Program-made: the position numbers and the translations under genes | The notes under the pieces: generated by a model | Database searches by the model: none | Told to the model about the DNA's origin: nothing | What the model saw: the letters and a program-made list of their open reading frames with translations, nothing else | Part shown: piece by piece, positions 18,238 to 27,274 of the stretch | How positions within the stretch are numbered: position 1 is the first letter of the stretch | Layout of the letters: each line of letters begins with the position of its first letter | DNA from: Microcaldota archaeon | Lineage (GTDB): Archaea > Micrarchaeota > Micrarchaeia > Anstonellales > Bilamarchaeaceae | Length of the DNA stretch: 64,000 nucleotides | Direction: 5' to 3' | NCBI GenBank assembly: GCA_016932815.1 | Contig: JAFGCC010000002.1 | Span: forward strand, 1-64,000

Positions 18238-19143
18238 TTACCAGCGCACTTCGGAAATGTCCGCGGGGTTCGCATCTGTTGAGGGCTCCCAGTCCATTGA
18301 GAGGATTTCGCGCACATGGCCATGGGGCTGAAGCACAAGGGCCTCAACCTGCTCCGGGGTGTAGGCTTCAAGCTTTATGTTGCGCTCTTTTAGCCTCCGG
18401 GCAATCCCTTCTACTTTGGAATCGGTTGCGAGCACATAGCTCTCCACTATGAAGAAGCTTTGCACGAAAGCCGCATACCCTATTGCGTTCCTGAACACCT
18501 GGGCAAGGGCGGCCTGCACCCTGCCGTGGATTAGCCCCTCAAATACCGGAGAGCCGGTCTGCACAGAAAGAATCCCCCCCTCACCCATCTTGGATTTTAC
18601 GAGAGTGTAGAACTCTTTTGTGAAAAGCATTGTGCTTGGGCCTTCGGGGTCTGTGAGGTCCATGATTACTATGTCAAACCGTTCTTCGGTTTCTTCTAGG
18701 AACTTCCTTCCGTCCCCGATTTTTAGCTCTAGGCGGGAATCCTCAAATGCGCCATCTGAGAGGCTTGGGAAGAATTCCTTTGAAAACCCTATTACCTCAT
18801 CGTCCAGCTCTGCTAGGACGACGCGCTCTACTGGGTGCTTGAGCACCTCGCGGAGGGTTCCCCCATCCCCGCCGCCTATTATGAGGACGTTTTTGGGGTT
18901 GGGGTGTGCGCCCAGGACGGAATGGGCGATTGCTTCATGGTAGTATTTTTCATCCCTTGTGGAGAATTGTATTATGCGGCAGTCGCCCGAACCTATTAAG
19001 AGCATCCTGCCCAATACCGGCGAATCGAAAACGGTTAGCTCCTGGTACGGGGTGGATTTCCTGGCCACCACGGTTCCACTGAGGGTTACTCTTGCATTTG
19101 GGTTTAGGGAATATATCACCTTGTCTTCGCTCAATTTTTTCAC
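18238..19143 (-). CDS. speE: Spermidine synthase-like aminopropyltransferase
   Basis: LIGSGDCRIIQFSTRDEKYYHEAIAH...VLIIGGGDGGTLREVLKH...MDLTDPEGPSTMLFTKEFY. Confidence 0.94.
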   Translation of the reverse strand: MKKLSEDKVIYSLNPNARVTLSGTVVARKSTPYQELTVFDSPVLGRMLLIGSGDCRIIQFSTRDEKYYHEAIAHSVLGAHPNPKNVLIIGGGDGGTLREVLKHPVERVVLAELDDEVIGFSKEFFPSLSDGAFEDSRLELKIGDGRKFLEETEERFDIVIMDLTDPEGPSTMLFTKEFYTLVKSKMGEGGILSVQTGSPVFEGLIHGRVQAALAQVFRNAIGYAAFVQSFFIVESYVLATDSKVEGIARRLKERNIKLEAYTPEQVEALVLQPHGHVREILSMDWEPSTDANPADISEVRW

Positions 19144-19484
19144 CTATTTACTCTTTGTGCAGTTAATTTGGAGGGCTTGAACTTCTCCTTTAGTGCCTCA
19201 AAGGCCTTGTCCGCAGAATCCGGTGCGCCGCAGGTAAATATGTCAACTGCGGCAGAGCCGTTCTGCTCAGGCCAGGTGTGTATGCTTATGTGCGATTCTG
19301 CTAGCAGGATTACCGCAGTAACCCCGTATGGCTCAAACTGGTGCACGTTCTCGCCCAGTTTGGTAAGGCCGCTAGCCGCAACTACATCGTTCAAAAGAAG
19401 CGAAACGGTGTCAGCACGCTCCAGAAGTTCCGGAGGGCATCCGTACATATTCACAAGTATGTGTGTTCCCATGCTCACCCTCAT
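19140..19484 (-). CDS. speD: S-adenosylmethionine decarboxylase proenzyme
   Basis: LLAESHISIHTWPEQNGSAAVDIFTCG with ES cleavage site; overlaps speE start by 4 nt. Confidence 0.94.
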   Translation of the reverse strand: MRVSMGTHILVNMYGCPPELLERADTVSLLLNDVVAASGLTKLGENVHQFEPYGVTAVILLAESHISIHTWPEQNGSAAVDIFTCGAPDSADKAFEALKEKFKPSKLTAQRVNR

Positions 19485-19681
19485 CACCTTCCGGGTCCGA
19501 GTCCGAATCCATGAGCCAGTATTAGAGGGGAAAAAAGATTTAAATAAGGCGGATTTGCCCCGGTTTTCACGAGATAAACTCTCACGTAAAAATTGCCCCT
19601 TTTTGCGAAAAAATGCCGGTTTTGGGCAGTGTTTGAACGTGGGGGCGAACGGGAGGTGGGGGTTTTCCCGTCCCATCATGC

Positions 19682-19713
19682 GGGGATAGGGGCATGTGGT
19701 GGGGCCTGGGGGG
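19682..19713 (+). other. G-quadruplex-forming motif (G4-N3-G4-N8-G4-N3-G6)
   Basis: ggggataggggcatgtggtggggcctgggggg in the speD/S13 divergent intergenic region. Confidence 0.65.
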
Positions 19714-19929
19714 TTTGCGCTGGGAGATGCAAATGGGGAAACCGTGCCCAATGGGGCCTGGCGGATGGGGGCTGGGGGAATCCGGCGCGGAGCACGCCTA
19801 CGCGTTCTGAAGATGAGGCAGGTTTAAAAATATTACGGCAAGATAATACTACCCTCTACGCAATCTTTTGCATGTGTTTTGCACGTGCTAATTGTTTTAG
19901 GCTAGAGAAGATGTGTTCACGGTGAGTTG

Positions 19930-20541
19930 ATGGCGAAAGCAAAGAAGAAAGATAAAGATAACAAGGATACCAAGACCAAGGAGAAGCCTAAGAAGGAGAA
20001 GGAATCCTCCAAAAGGCCCCAGGCAAGGCCCCACGACAAGGAAGAAGAAGGAGTCAGGGGAATCGTCCGCCTTGCAGGCAAGGATGTTAGGGGAAACCTG
20101 CCTCTATCCAGGGCTCTAATGAGCGTAAAGGGAATCGGGCAGAGCATCAGGAAAGTGGTCGCCAAGGCGATTGCAAAAGAGCTCAAGATTGATTCCGAAG
20201 TAAAGGTGGGTACTTTTACCGATGAGCAGATTGAGAAAATCGACGCGATACTAGCCAACCTCCAGAAGTACGACCTTCCGGCATACCTCCTAAACCGGAG
20301 GAAGGATACCGAGACCGGAAACGACGTGCACAATATCATGAACGATCTCGTTTTCGCCCAGAGGCAGGACGTGGAGAACGAGAAGAAGCTCTACACCTGG
20401 AGAGGGTACAGGCATGCATACGGCCAAAAGACCAGGGGGCAGAGGACCAAGAACACCGGAAGAAAGGGAATGTCCCTCGGTGTAATCAGGAAGGCGCAGG
20501 CGCCTGCGAGCGGAGGCTCAAAAGATAAAGGCAAGAAGTAG
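19930..20541 (+). CDS. rps13: Ribosomal protein S13 (uS13) with lysine-rich N-terminal extension
   Basis: [31 protein letters not shown]...[27 protein letters not shown]. Confidence 0.95.
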   Translation: MAKAKKKDKDNKDTKTKEKPKKEKESSKRPQARPHDKEEEGVRGIVRLAGKDVRGNLPLSRALMSVKGIGQSIRKVVAKAIAKELKIDSEVKVGTFTDEQIEKIDAILANLQKYDLPAYLLNRRKDTETGNDVHNIMNDLVFAQRQDVENEKKLYTWRGYRHAYGQKTRGQRTKNTGRKGMSLGVIRKAQAPASGGSKDKGKK

Positions 20542-20549
20542 GTGATTAT

Positions 20550-21155
20550 GTGGGAGACCCAAGGAAATTCGGCAACAAGTACGAGCACCCAAAGAGGCTC
20601 TGGGAATCCGCGAGGATTAACGAGGAGAGCGCGCTCAAGAGGGAATACGGCCTAAAGACCATGAGGGAGCTCTGGGTCATGAACCAGGAGCTCAAGATAA
20701 TGAGGCGTGAAGCAAGGAGGCTTCTTTCAGTAAGCGAAGACGAGAGGCAGAGGGATTTGCCCAAGCTCATGAACAAGCTTGCAAGGCTTGGAATACTGAG
20801 CAGGGATGCAAAGCTTGAACAGGTGCTTTCGCTCACCGTGAAAGACATCCTGGAGAGGAGGCTCCAGACCAGGGTTTACCGCAAGGGCCTTGCAAAAAGC
20901 GTGAAGCAGGCCAGGCAGCTAATTACCCACGGATTCATTTGTGTAAACGGGAGGAAGACCGATTCGCCCAGCTACCTTGTCCCGGTGGAAGAGGAAGGCT
21001 CGGTTTCATACTATAAGAAAGTGGACCTGAATGCCGGAGAGCTCGCAGAAGAGCCTGCGGCGAAGGAAGACTCCATTGAGGAGGAAGAAGCCGCAGAAGC
21101 AAAGGAAGAGGCGGCTGTGCAGGCCGATGCGGACGCAGGCGAGAAAACCGAATGA
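20550..21155 (+). CDS. rps4: Ribosomal protein S4 (uS4)
   Basis: [39 protein letters not shown] start. Confidence 0.95.
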   Translation: MGDPRKFGNKYEHPKRLWESARINEESALKREYGLKTMRELWVMNQELKIMRREARRLLSVSEDERQRDLPKLMNKLARLGILSRDAKLEQVLSLTVKDILERRLQTRVYRKGLAKSVKQARQLITHGFICVNGRKTDSPSYLVPVEEEGSVSYYKKVDLNAGELAEEPAAKEDSIEEEEAAEAKEEAAVQADADAGEKTE

Positions 21156-21166
21156 GTTGATTATCC

Positions 21167-21706
21167 ATGAGCGAAGAAAAAGAAAAGGCTGCGGAAAAAG
21201 AAGCTGCGGCGCAAGATAAGGACGCGAAAGAAGAGGCTCCCGCAAAGGCGAAGAAGGAAGAGGTAGTGGAAGCTTCCGCTCCCGAGAAAGACGAGGCGGA
21301 CAAGCCCGCAAAGAAAAAGAAGCCGGGAAAGCTGGCAGTCGTCCACGTATATTCTTCCAAGAATGACACTATTATTACCGCAACGGACATAAGCGGTGCG
21401 GAAACCCTGTCCTGGGCAAGCGGCGGAATGATGGTCAAATCCTCAAGGGAAGAGGGCAAGCCATACGCTGCGATGCAGGCTGCGCAGAAAATCGTAAACG
21501 ACCTGCGCGAGAAGGGAGTGGACACTGTCCACATAAAAATCCGCGCACCCGGCGGAAACGGCTCCAAGACTCCGGGCGGAGGCGCACAGGCAGTCGTCCG
21601 TACCATTGCGCGCATGAAGATGCGCGTCGGGAGAATTGAAGATGTTACACCCATACCAACCGACTCCATGAAAAGGGCAGGAGGAAGAAGGGGAAGGAGG
21701 GTGTAG
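21167..21706 (+). CDS. rps11: Ribosomal protein S11 (uS11) with K/E/A-rich N-terminal extension
   Basis: [34 protein letters not shown]...[15 protein letters not shown]. Confidence 0.95.
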   Translation: MSEEKEKAAEKEAAAQDKDAKEEAPAKAKKEEVVEASAPEKDEADKPAKKKKPGKLAVVHVYSSKNDTIITATDISGAETLSWASGGMMVKSSREEGKPYAAMQAAQKIVNDLREKGVDTVHIKIRAPGGNGSKTPGGGAQAVVRTIARMKMRVGRIEDVTPIPTDSMKRAGGRRGRRV

Positions 21707-21709
21707 AGC

Positions 21710-22285
21710 ATGAAAGCGGAACTTGCAGACTCCAGGGAGAACAGGCTGTCGCTCAAAGTGAGCGGCGCCGAGCTCCCCCTCCTAAATGCAATTAGGAGGT
21801 ATTCAATGAGCAGGGTTCCCGTGCTTGCAATAGACAAGATTTCCATGTATGAGAACACCTCATCCATGTTCGATGAATACATCTCGCACCGCATAGGGCT
21901 GCTTCCTATTGTGACTCCCAAGTCCACAAAAGACGGCATGGAAGTGCAGTTCTCAATCGACGAGGCTGGCCCCAAGATGGTTTATTCTGGGGACTTTAAG
22001 TGCGCGGACAAGGAAGCGGCAATGGCGAAAGACAGGATTCCCATAATTACCCTCTTTGAGGAGCAGAACCTCAGGCTTGAGGGCACCGCGGTAGTTGGGC
22101 GCGGGATAACCCACGCGAAGTTCCAGGCGGGGCTCGTTGCATACGGCGAAGACGAAAAAGGCGGAGTGACGCTCAAGGCAGAGAGCTTCTTCCAGATGGA
22201 GCCTGCCGAGATGCTCGTTCGCGGATGCAAGGAGCTGGAAAACGACCTTGCGGAACTGGCCAAGGCGCTCAAGAAGGCGAAGTGA
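21710..22285 (+). CDS. rpoD: DNA-directed RNA polymerase subunit D
   Basis: ELPLLNAIRRYSMSRVPVLAIDKISMYENTSSMFDEYISHRIGLLPI. Confidence 0.94.
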   Translation: MKAELADSRENRLSLKVSGAELPLLNAIRRYSMSRVPVLAIDKISMYENTSSMFDEYISHRIGLLPIVTPKSTKDGMEVQFSIDEAGPKMVYSGDFKCADKEAAMAKDRIPIITLFEEQNLRLEGTAVVGRGITHAKFQAGLVAYGEDEKGGVTLKAESFFQMEPAEMLVRGCKELENDLAELAKALKKAK

Positions 22286-22324
22286 AGCCTTCCCTCCTTT
22301 AATTTGTTTTTAGGTGGCCTAAAA

Positions 22325-23353
22325 ATGGCCCAGGATGATGGTTCTTGCTGCCCCAAAAAAGAGGGCATTTCTTTTTCCCCGAAGGTTGTTTCCGAATTCT
22401 CAAAAAAGCAATACGGGATTGTGGGGAATCATTCTGCCGTTCAAATCTGCGGGTGGACCAAGAGGTTCCTCCGCGGAAAGGGCGCATGCTACAAAAACAA
22501 GTTTTACGGGGCGGATACGGCTTCGTGTGCGCAGATGAGCCCTTCTGCGGCGTGGTGCTCGCAAAACTGCATATTCTGCTGGAGGCCCATGGAATGGATG
22601 GAATTCAAGCAGATGGATTCTTCTTGTGTTGATTCGCCATGTTCCATCATTGAGGGGGTTGTTGCGGCCAAACGCAAATTAATTAGCGGCCTTGGGGGGG
22701 CTGAAGATGTTAATGAGGAACTCTTTAGGGAGGCTCTTGATTCCTTTCCAAAGCATTGGGCGATAAGTTTAAGCGGGGAGCCTACGCTTTATCCGCGCCT
22801 TCCGGAAATGATTAAGCTGCTAAAAGAACACGGGGAGGTAAAGAGCGTATTCTTGGTTTCCAACGGGCAGCATCCTTCCATGCTGCTTAGGTTAAAGGAA
22901 GAGGGGGCTTTGCCCACGCAGCTCTACATTTCCGTTGACGCTGCGGAGCCGGAAACTTTTTCCAAGGTGAACGTGCCCGTTTTTTCGGATGGGTGGGAGA
23001 GGCTTGGGAAAACCTTGTCTGTGCTAAACGATTTGAAATGCAGGAGGGTTTTGCGCTTTACCGTGATTAAAGGGCTCAACGATTTAGAGTGGATGCTTCC
23101 GTTGTATGCTAAGATGTTTGAAGATAGCGGGGCGGATTTTATCGAAGTGAAAGCTTACATGTGGCTGGGGTATTCGCGGCGCAGGCTTTCCGGGGAGAAC
23201 ATGCCCACGCACGAGTACGTAAAGGAACTCTGCGGCAAGCTGCTAGGATTCATGGGCAACTATCGCTTTGAGGATGAGGATTCCAATTCGCGGATTGTCC
23301 TGCTCAAGCGCAAAGACAGCGTTTATGAAAACGTGATAAGCAATGTCGGATGA
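22325..23353 (+). CDS. taw1: tRNA wybutosine-synthesis radical SAM enzyme (TYW1/Taw1)
   Basis: QKKYGIVGNHSAVQICGWTKR-type N-terminus; CSQNCIFCWRP radical SAM CX3CX2C. Confidence 0.93.
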   Translation: MAQDDGSCCPKKEGISFSPKVVSEFSKKQYGIVGNHSAVQICGWTKRFLRGKGACYKNKFYGADTASCAQMSPSAAWCSQNCIFCWRPMEWMEFKQMDSSCVDSPCSIIEGVVAAKRKLISGLGGAEDVNEELFREALDSFPKHWAISLSGEPTLYPRLPEMIKLLKEHGEVKSVFLVSNGQHPSMLLRLKEEGALPTQLYISVDAAEPETFSKVNVPVFSDGWERLGKTLSVLNDLKCRRVLRFTVIKGLNDLEWMLPLYAKMFEDSGADFIEVKAYMWLGYSRRRLSGENMPTHEYVKELCGKLLGFMGNYRFEDEDSNSRIVLLKRKDSVYENVISNVG

Positions 23354-23471
23354 GGCTTCGTGCAGGCGCGCTATTGGGCAATCTCTCCGAGATTTGCGGG
23401 TTTGCTCCTGGTTTTTCGTGCGGCGGGGCCTTAGGTAACACTTATAAGCTGTTTATACAACAAATCATAGT

Positions 23472-23885
23472 ATGGAATGCAAGACAATCCATGCCCATCC
23501 CAAATGCGAGCCTCCCCGCAATAAGCAGCTGCCTGCTGTCAACTGGGGCAAGCTGATACTAGCTGCAGGGGGTGTGAGCGCGCTCGTTAGCGGGGCGTTC
23601 CTGTTTGGGTATTCTTCCTCCCAATCCACCGAGGTAAAATATACTTCGGGCGCCCAGGAGCCGGCAAAGCCCTGCATATGCACGCAGGAGGATACTCCCG
23701 CGGAGCGGAGGGATAAGCTTCGCGGGGACGTGCGCAAGCTAAGGGAACTCCGAAGTACCGTGGAGAGGGCGATGCTGGAGCTTGAAATCCTCTCTGCGGA
23801 CATCAGGGGGAAGCTGGATGCGCTTGAAGCTGGGGAAGTTGATGATTCCCTTGAGGGGGAGAAATCTCCTGCGGATACTAATTAG
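23472..23885 (+). CDS. Array gene A: single-TM coiled-coil protein (no Cys tail)
   Basis: Basic N-term, TM LILAAGGVSALVSGAFLFGY, coiled-coil C-term; TATA cttataag ~28 nt upstream of the ATG. Confidence 0.7.
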   Translation: MECKTIHAHPKCEPPRNKQLPAVNWGKLILAAGGVSALVSGAFLFGYSSSQSTEVKYTSGAQEPAKPCICTQEDTPAERRDKLRGDVRKLRELRSTVERAMLELEILSADIRGKLDALEAGEVDDSLEGEKSPADTN

Positions 23886-23899
23886 CTGGGTTTTAGGCG

Positions 23900-24325
23900 G
23901 TGGGCACTTTGCGGAAAATTGAGGTTAAGGGAAAACTTGCAGACACCGTTCATCCATTGCGGAGAATCCAGGTGTGGAAGCCTGCACCAGAATCCATTAT
24001 GGTTGTTCAAAAGGCCCCGGTTCGCAGGCCCCCAAAATGGAAGAATGCCCTGCTAGTTTGCGCCATGTCCGCCTTCGTTGTGGCGGAGGGGTATTTCGTA
24101 TTCAGCGACCTCAAGAGGCGCGTGGATGAGATACGTGCGGAAATCGGTTGTGAGGGAGATGGGCTCAAGCGGGATAGCAAGAGCCTCAGGGCACAGGTTG
24201 AGAGGCTAATGGAGAATTCCAATCGCATCGCCCTGGAGCAGGAAGCGATTTGGAGGGAGCTTGAGAGGCGCTACGGCGGGGATGCGGGGCTTGTGCGCTG
24301 CCCGGAAGGCGAAGAGTGCAGGTAG
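23900..24325 (+). CDS. Array gene B: single-TM coiled-coil protein with C-terminal VRCPEGEECR
   Basis: GTG start; TM ALLVCAMSAFVVAEGYFVF; Cys tail. Confidence 0.72.
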   Translation: MGTLRKIEVKGKLADTVHPLRRIQVWKPAPESIMVVQKAPVRRPPKWKNALLVCAMSAFVVAEGYFVFSDLKRRVDEIRAEIGCEGDGLKRDSKSLRAQVERLMENSNRIALEQEAIWRELERRYGGDAGLVRCPEGEECR

Positions 24326-24335
24326 CTGGATTTGC

Positions 24336-24371
24336 TTTTTAAACTTTCCTTTACACTAATTATAACTTATG
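24336..24371 (+). promoter_or_regulatory. Leaderless-type promoter of array unit 2
   Basis: TTTTTAAACTTTCCTTTACACTAATTATAACTTATG, paralogous to 27238-27274 and 28363-28397. Confidence 0.65.
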
Positions 24372-24387
24372 AATAGTAAGGGCCTTC

Positions 24388-24885
24388 ATGTTACGGGGGG
24401 TGGAAGCAGGAATCGGGGAAACTGCGCCAGTACCATCAGGGGGGGGTGCTAAAAAGCCAGGGGCACGCTGGGGAAGGCGGATATTTACTGCAACCCTCAT
24501 AGCATATGCTGCCGTTGTTTGCAGCCCCTTGGGTGAGCGGGGAACGGCTACGGGGAATCCGGGCAAGCTTGGGGGCGGGGCAGTTGAAAGCCGAAAACCC
24601 CCAAAAGATATCGGAAAAGAGCTATCTAAAATACGAAGCGGGATTTCCGAACTGCAGGAAATGCAGGGGGAGATTCTAGAGGGCCAGGCATTGATGATAG
24701 ATGATATACGGGAGATGTCAGAGAACCGGGAGAGGAACCGAGGGGAAATGGAACGGGAACTCAACGAACTAATGGAAAGCCGCACCAGGCAGATGAGGGC
24801 ACTGGATGCAATCGAATGGGAATTGGGCAGGCGGGAAGGGAAATTGCCCATTTTGCGCTGTGGTGATGGAGGAGAATGCAAATGA
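24388..24885 (+). CDS. Array gene C: single-TM coiled-coil protein with C-terminal LRCGDGGECK
   Basis: ARWGRRIFTATLIAYAAVVC TM; heptad-rich domain; Cys tail; start uncertain (see finding on out-of-frame ATG at 24369). Confidence 0.68.
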   Translation: MLRGVEAGIGETAPVPSGGGAKKPGARWGRRIFTATLIAYAAVVCSPLGERGTATGNPGKLGGGAVESRKPPKDIGKELSKIRSGISELQEMQGEILEGQALMIDDIREMSENRERNRGEMERELNELMESRTRQMRALDAIEWELGRREGKLPILRCGDGGECK

Positions 24886-25526
24886 TTAGGCAGATGCACC
24901 GGAATTTTAAGTGCGTTATCCCTTCACCCAAACGCAATTTCGGCAGGGGGGCAAATGCTGGGTGGAATGTGCAGGGAAGGATGCTTGCGAAAGTTGAAAC
25001 CGCCAAGCTTCCGCTGCCGAAAATCCGGGGGCGCAAACCCCGGGCGGAATCCGTAACCAAGGCGGAGAAGGAAACCCGGCAGATGGACCGGAAATTGAAA
25101 CTCCAGATCCAGCTGATTGTTTGCGGCACTTGCGCAACGATAATTGGAATATGTGCGGGGGCATTTTATTTCATGAGCAGGGAAATGCTCGCCCTAAACT
25201 CGGACATAGAAAGGCTCGCACAGGCTGTAGGGCCCATGCAGGAGGGCCTAGATGAGATTGACGGAATGGCAGAAGATTTGGAACGCATAGAAAACGACCT
25301 TGAGGCCATGAGCGAAAATTTGAGAGGGCTTGGTGGAATAGAAAAGGACCTTGAATATGGAAGGGCGGAGCAGGGGCTTATCTGGAAGGCGATTATGCTG
25401 GATGCGGAGGGGAAGCTGGGGCCTGCGGAAAAGGCGGAACTCGAGGCGGAGCGGAGAGAGCTTAAGAGGCGCTATGAGAGCCGCAACCGGATTGTCCGCT
25501 GCCCGGAAGGAGGCGAATGCAAATGA
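24882..25526 (+). CDS. Array gene D: single-TM coiled-coil protein with C-terminal VRCPEGGECK
   Basis: ATGA overlap with gene C; MIRQMHRNFKCVIPSPKRNFG N-term; TM IQLIVCGTCATIIGICAGAFYF; Cys tail. Confidence 0.78.
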   Translation: MIRQMHRNFKCVIPSPKRNFGRGANAGWNVQGRMLAKVETAKLPLPKIRGRKPRAESVTKAEKETRQMDRKLKLQIQLIVCGTCATIIGICAGAFYFMSREMLALNSDIERLAQAVGPMQEGLDEIDGMAEDLERIENDLEAMSENLRGLGGIEKDLEYGRAEQGLIWKAIMLDAEGKLGPAEKAELEAERRELKRRYESRNRIVRCPEGGECK

Positions 25527-26158
25527 TTAGGCAGATGCACAGGATTCTGGATAATGGGAAACACACTATTAGGCCCAAGCGGGGCTTTGGCAATAGCGGC
25601 AACTTATTGCGCAACAGGCAGGTTCTGGAAGAAGGTGCTGCCGCGCTTCGCAGGCAGAAGGGGAGTGTCCCCCTGCCTCTCCCAACTGGGGAGGGTGCCC
25701 TCTACAAAGCAGCCATGCACGTTGCGGAAAAATGGAAATCCGATAAGCCTTTCCGCAAAAAGGTAATCCTTGCTGCCATCATAGTTGCGCTTGCAGCAGG
25801 AGAAGTGCATGCGTGCAGCACGTATGCGCAGAATTACTACGAGAAGGTGCAGATGCAGGAGGCGGCGCGGGCGGAGCGGAGGAGATACATCCTAAAGCAA
25901 CTCGCTGAAATGGAAGAGAGGATTGACCGATTAGTTGAAAAGCGGGCGGATGCCCTGGAGCAGCAGGTGGAGCAACAGGAAGAAACGATAAAGAAAGTTA
26001 TTGAGGGGCAGCAGCGCGACAGGGAGAACTTCCGCATCATAAGAAGGGAACTCAGGCTCATTCAGGAGCACATGGTAAGGCAGGGGCATACGTTTGATGG
26101 CGGGCTGGTTGAGGAAGAGCCTATTGTGCGCTGCGAAGATGGGGGAGAATGCAAATGA
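25523..26158 (+). CDS. Array gene E: single-TM coiled-coil protein with C-terminal VRCEDGGECK
   Basis: ATGA overlap; MIRQMHRILDN..RPKRGFG N-term; TM KVILAAIIVALAAGEVHAC; Cys tail. Confidence 0.77.
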   Translation: MIRQMHRILDNGKHTIRPKRGFGNSGNLLRNRQVLEEGAAALRRQKGSVPLPLPTGEGALYKAAMHVAEKWKSDKPFRKKVILAAIIVALAAGEVHACSTYAQNYYEKVQMQEAARAERRRYILKQLAEMEERIDRLVEKRADALEQQVEQQEETIKKVIEGQQRDRENFRIIRRELRLIQEHMVRQGHTFDGGLVEEEPIVRCEDGGECK

Positions 26159-26664
26159 TTCGGCAGCGGCACCGGAATTTGCAGCGCGTTGTTCCTGCAC
26201 CTAAGCGGAACTTTGGGAAGAAGAATAATGATGCGTGGAAGGTGCAAAACAGGATGCTCACGGAAGTGGGAACCCGGGGATGCCCCATGCGGAAAACCGA
26301 AATCCCAAAAGAAAGGCCCCTCTATGGGATGGTTGCGCGGGCTGCGGAAAGAAAGAGGCCGCAGATTGCACTTGCAGGGTGCCTGCTCCTTGCGGGAGTG
26401 CTTACTGCGGCAGTTGCATGCTTCGCGTACGTTTGTTATAAAAAAATCGAAGCGCGGGACAGGGCGCTGGAGCAGAAGAGCGAGGAGAGATTCGGGGGGA
26501 TAGAATCGAGGGCGAACCAGGACTTCAACCGGCTTGTTGAAACGCTCCAGAAGCTGGATGTTGGGGGTCTTGACAAGAAGCTCAGGAAGCTGGAAAAGGC
26601 GGAGTTCGGGGAAGAATGGAAACCGCCCATTGTCCGCTGCCCGGAGGGGGAAGAATGCAAATGA
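26155..26664 (+). CDS. Array gene F: single-TM coiled-coil protein with C-terminal VRCPEGEECK
   Basis: ATGA overlap; MIRQRHRNLQRVVPAPKRNFGKK N-term; TM IALAGCLLLAGVLTAAVACFAYV; Cys tail. Confidence 0.78.
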   Translation: MIRQRHRNLQRVVPAPKRNFGKKNNDAWKVQNRMLTEVGTRGCPMRKTEIPKERPLYGMVARAAERKRPQIALAGCLLLAGVLTAAVACFAYVCYKKIEARDRALEQKSEERFGGIESRANQDFNRLVETLQKLDVGGLDKKLRKLEKAEFGEEWKPPIVRCPEGEECK

Positions 26665-27227
26665 GGAAGCAGATGCACCGCAATTTACAGCGCGTTGTCC
26701 CTTTACCCAAGCGGAACTTTGGAAAGAAAGCGGATGATGCTTGGAGAGTTCATGGCAGGCTGCCCTCAAATGTTGAAACTGCGGGCTGCCCCCTGCGGAG
26801 AATTCCAATTAAGAAAGAGGGGCCCCTGCATACTGCCACGGTTAACGCTGGGGGTGAGGGGAAACCAAGAGCATCCCTGCTAAAGCAACTGCTGTTGGCG
26901 GGGGTAATTGGTGCGGCAATCGGGTATGGATATTACAAGCTTACTGGGGACATCGATGCGAGAAACGAGGCACGGACGCAGGAACTCATGCGGAAACTAG
27001 ACGAGTTTGAAGCCGAACTAGCCGGGCCGGAAGGAAGCATCGCCAGGAGGTTTGAAGAAATAGAGCAGCGGCAGTATGAGAGGGCGATAATGATAGAGGA
27101 CCTGAAGGAAAACCTCGCACAACAGATGCAGGGCCTCCTAGAAAAGATTGATGAGGTTGAGAGGGTAAGGGGCGGGGGCAAGGCGAAGGAGATTGTCCGC
27201 TGCCCGGAAGGGGGGGAATGCAAATAG
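26661..27227 (+). CDS. Array gene G: single-TM coiled-coil protein with C-terminal VRCPEGGECK
   Basis: ATGA overlap; MRKQMHRNLQRVVPLPKRNFGKK N-term; TM LLKQLLLAGVIGAAIGYGYY; Cys tail ending at TAG with no overlapping downstream gene. Confidence 0.77.
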   Translation: MRKQMHRNLQRVVPLPKRNFGKKADDAWRVHGRLPSNVETAGCPLRRIPIKKEGPLHTATVNAGGEGKPRASLLKQLLLAGVIGAAIGYGYYKLTGDIDARNEARTQELMRKLDEFEAELAGPEGSIARRFEEIEQRQYERAIMIEDLKENLAQQMQGLLEKIDEVERVRGGGKAKEIVRCPEGGECK

Positions 27228-27237
27228 CCGGATTTTC

Positions 27238-27274
27238 TTTTTTAAACCTTTTCATACACTAAATACGACTTATG
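27238..27274 (+). promoter_or_regulatory. Leaderless-type promoter of array unit 3
   Basis: TTTTTTAAACCTTTTCATACACTAAATACGACTTATG. Confidence 0.65.
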
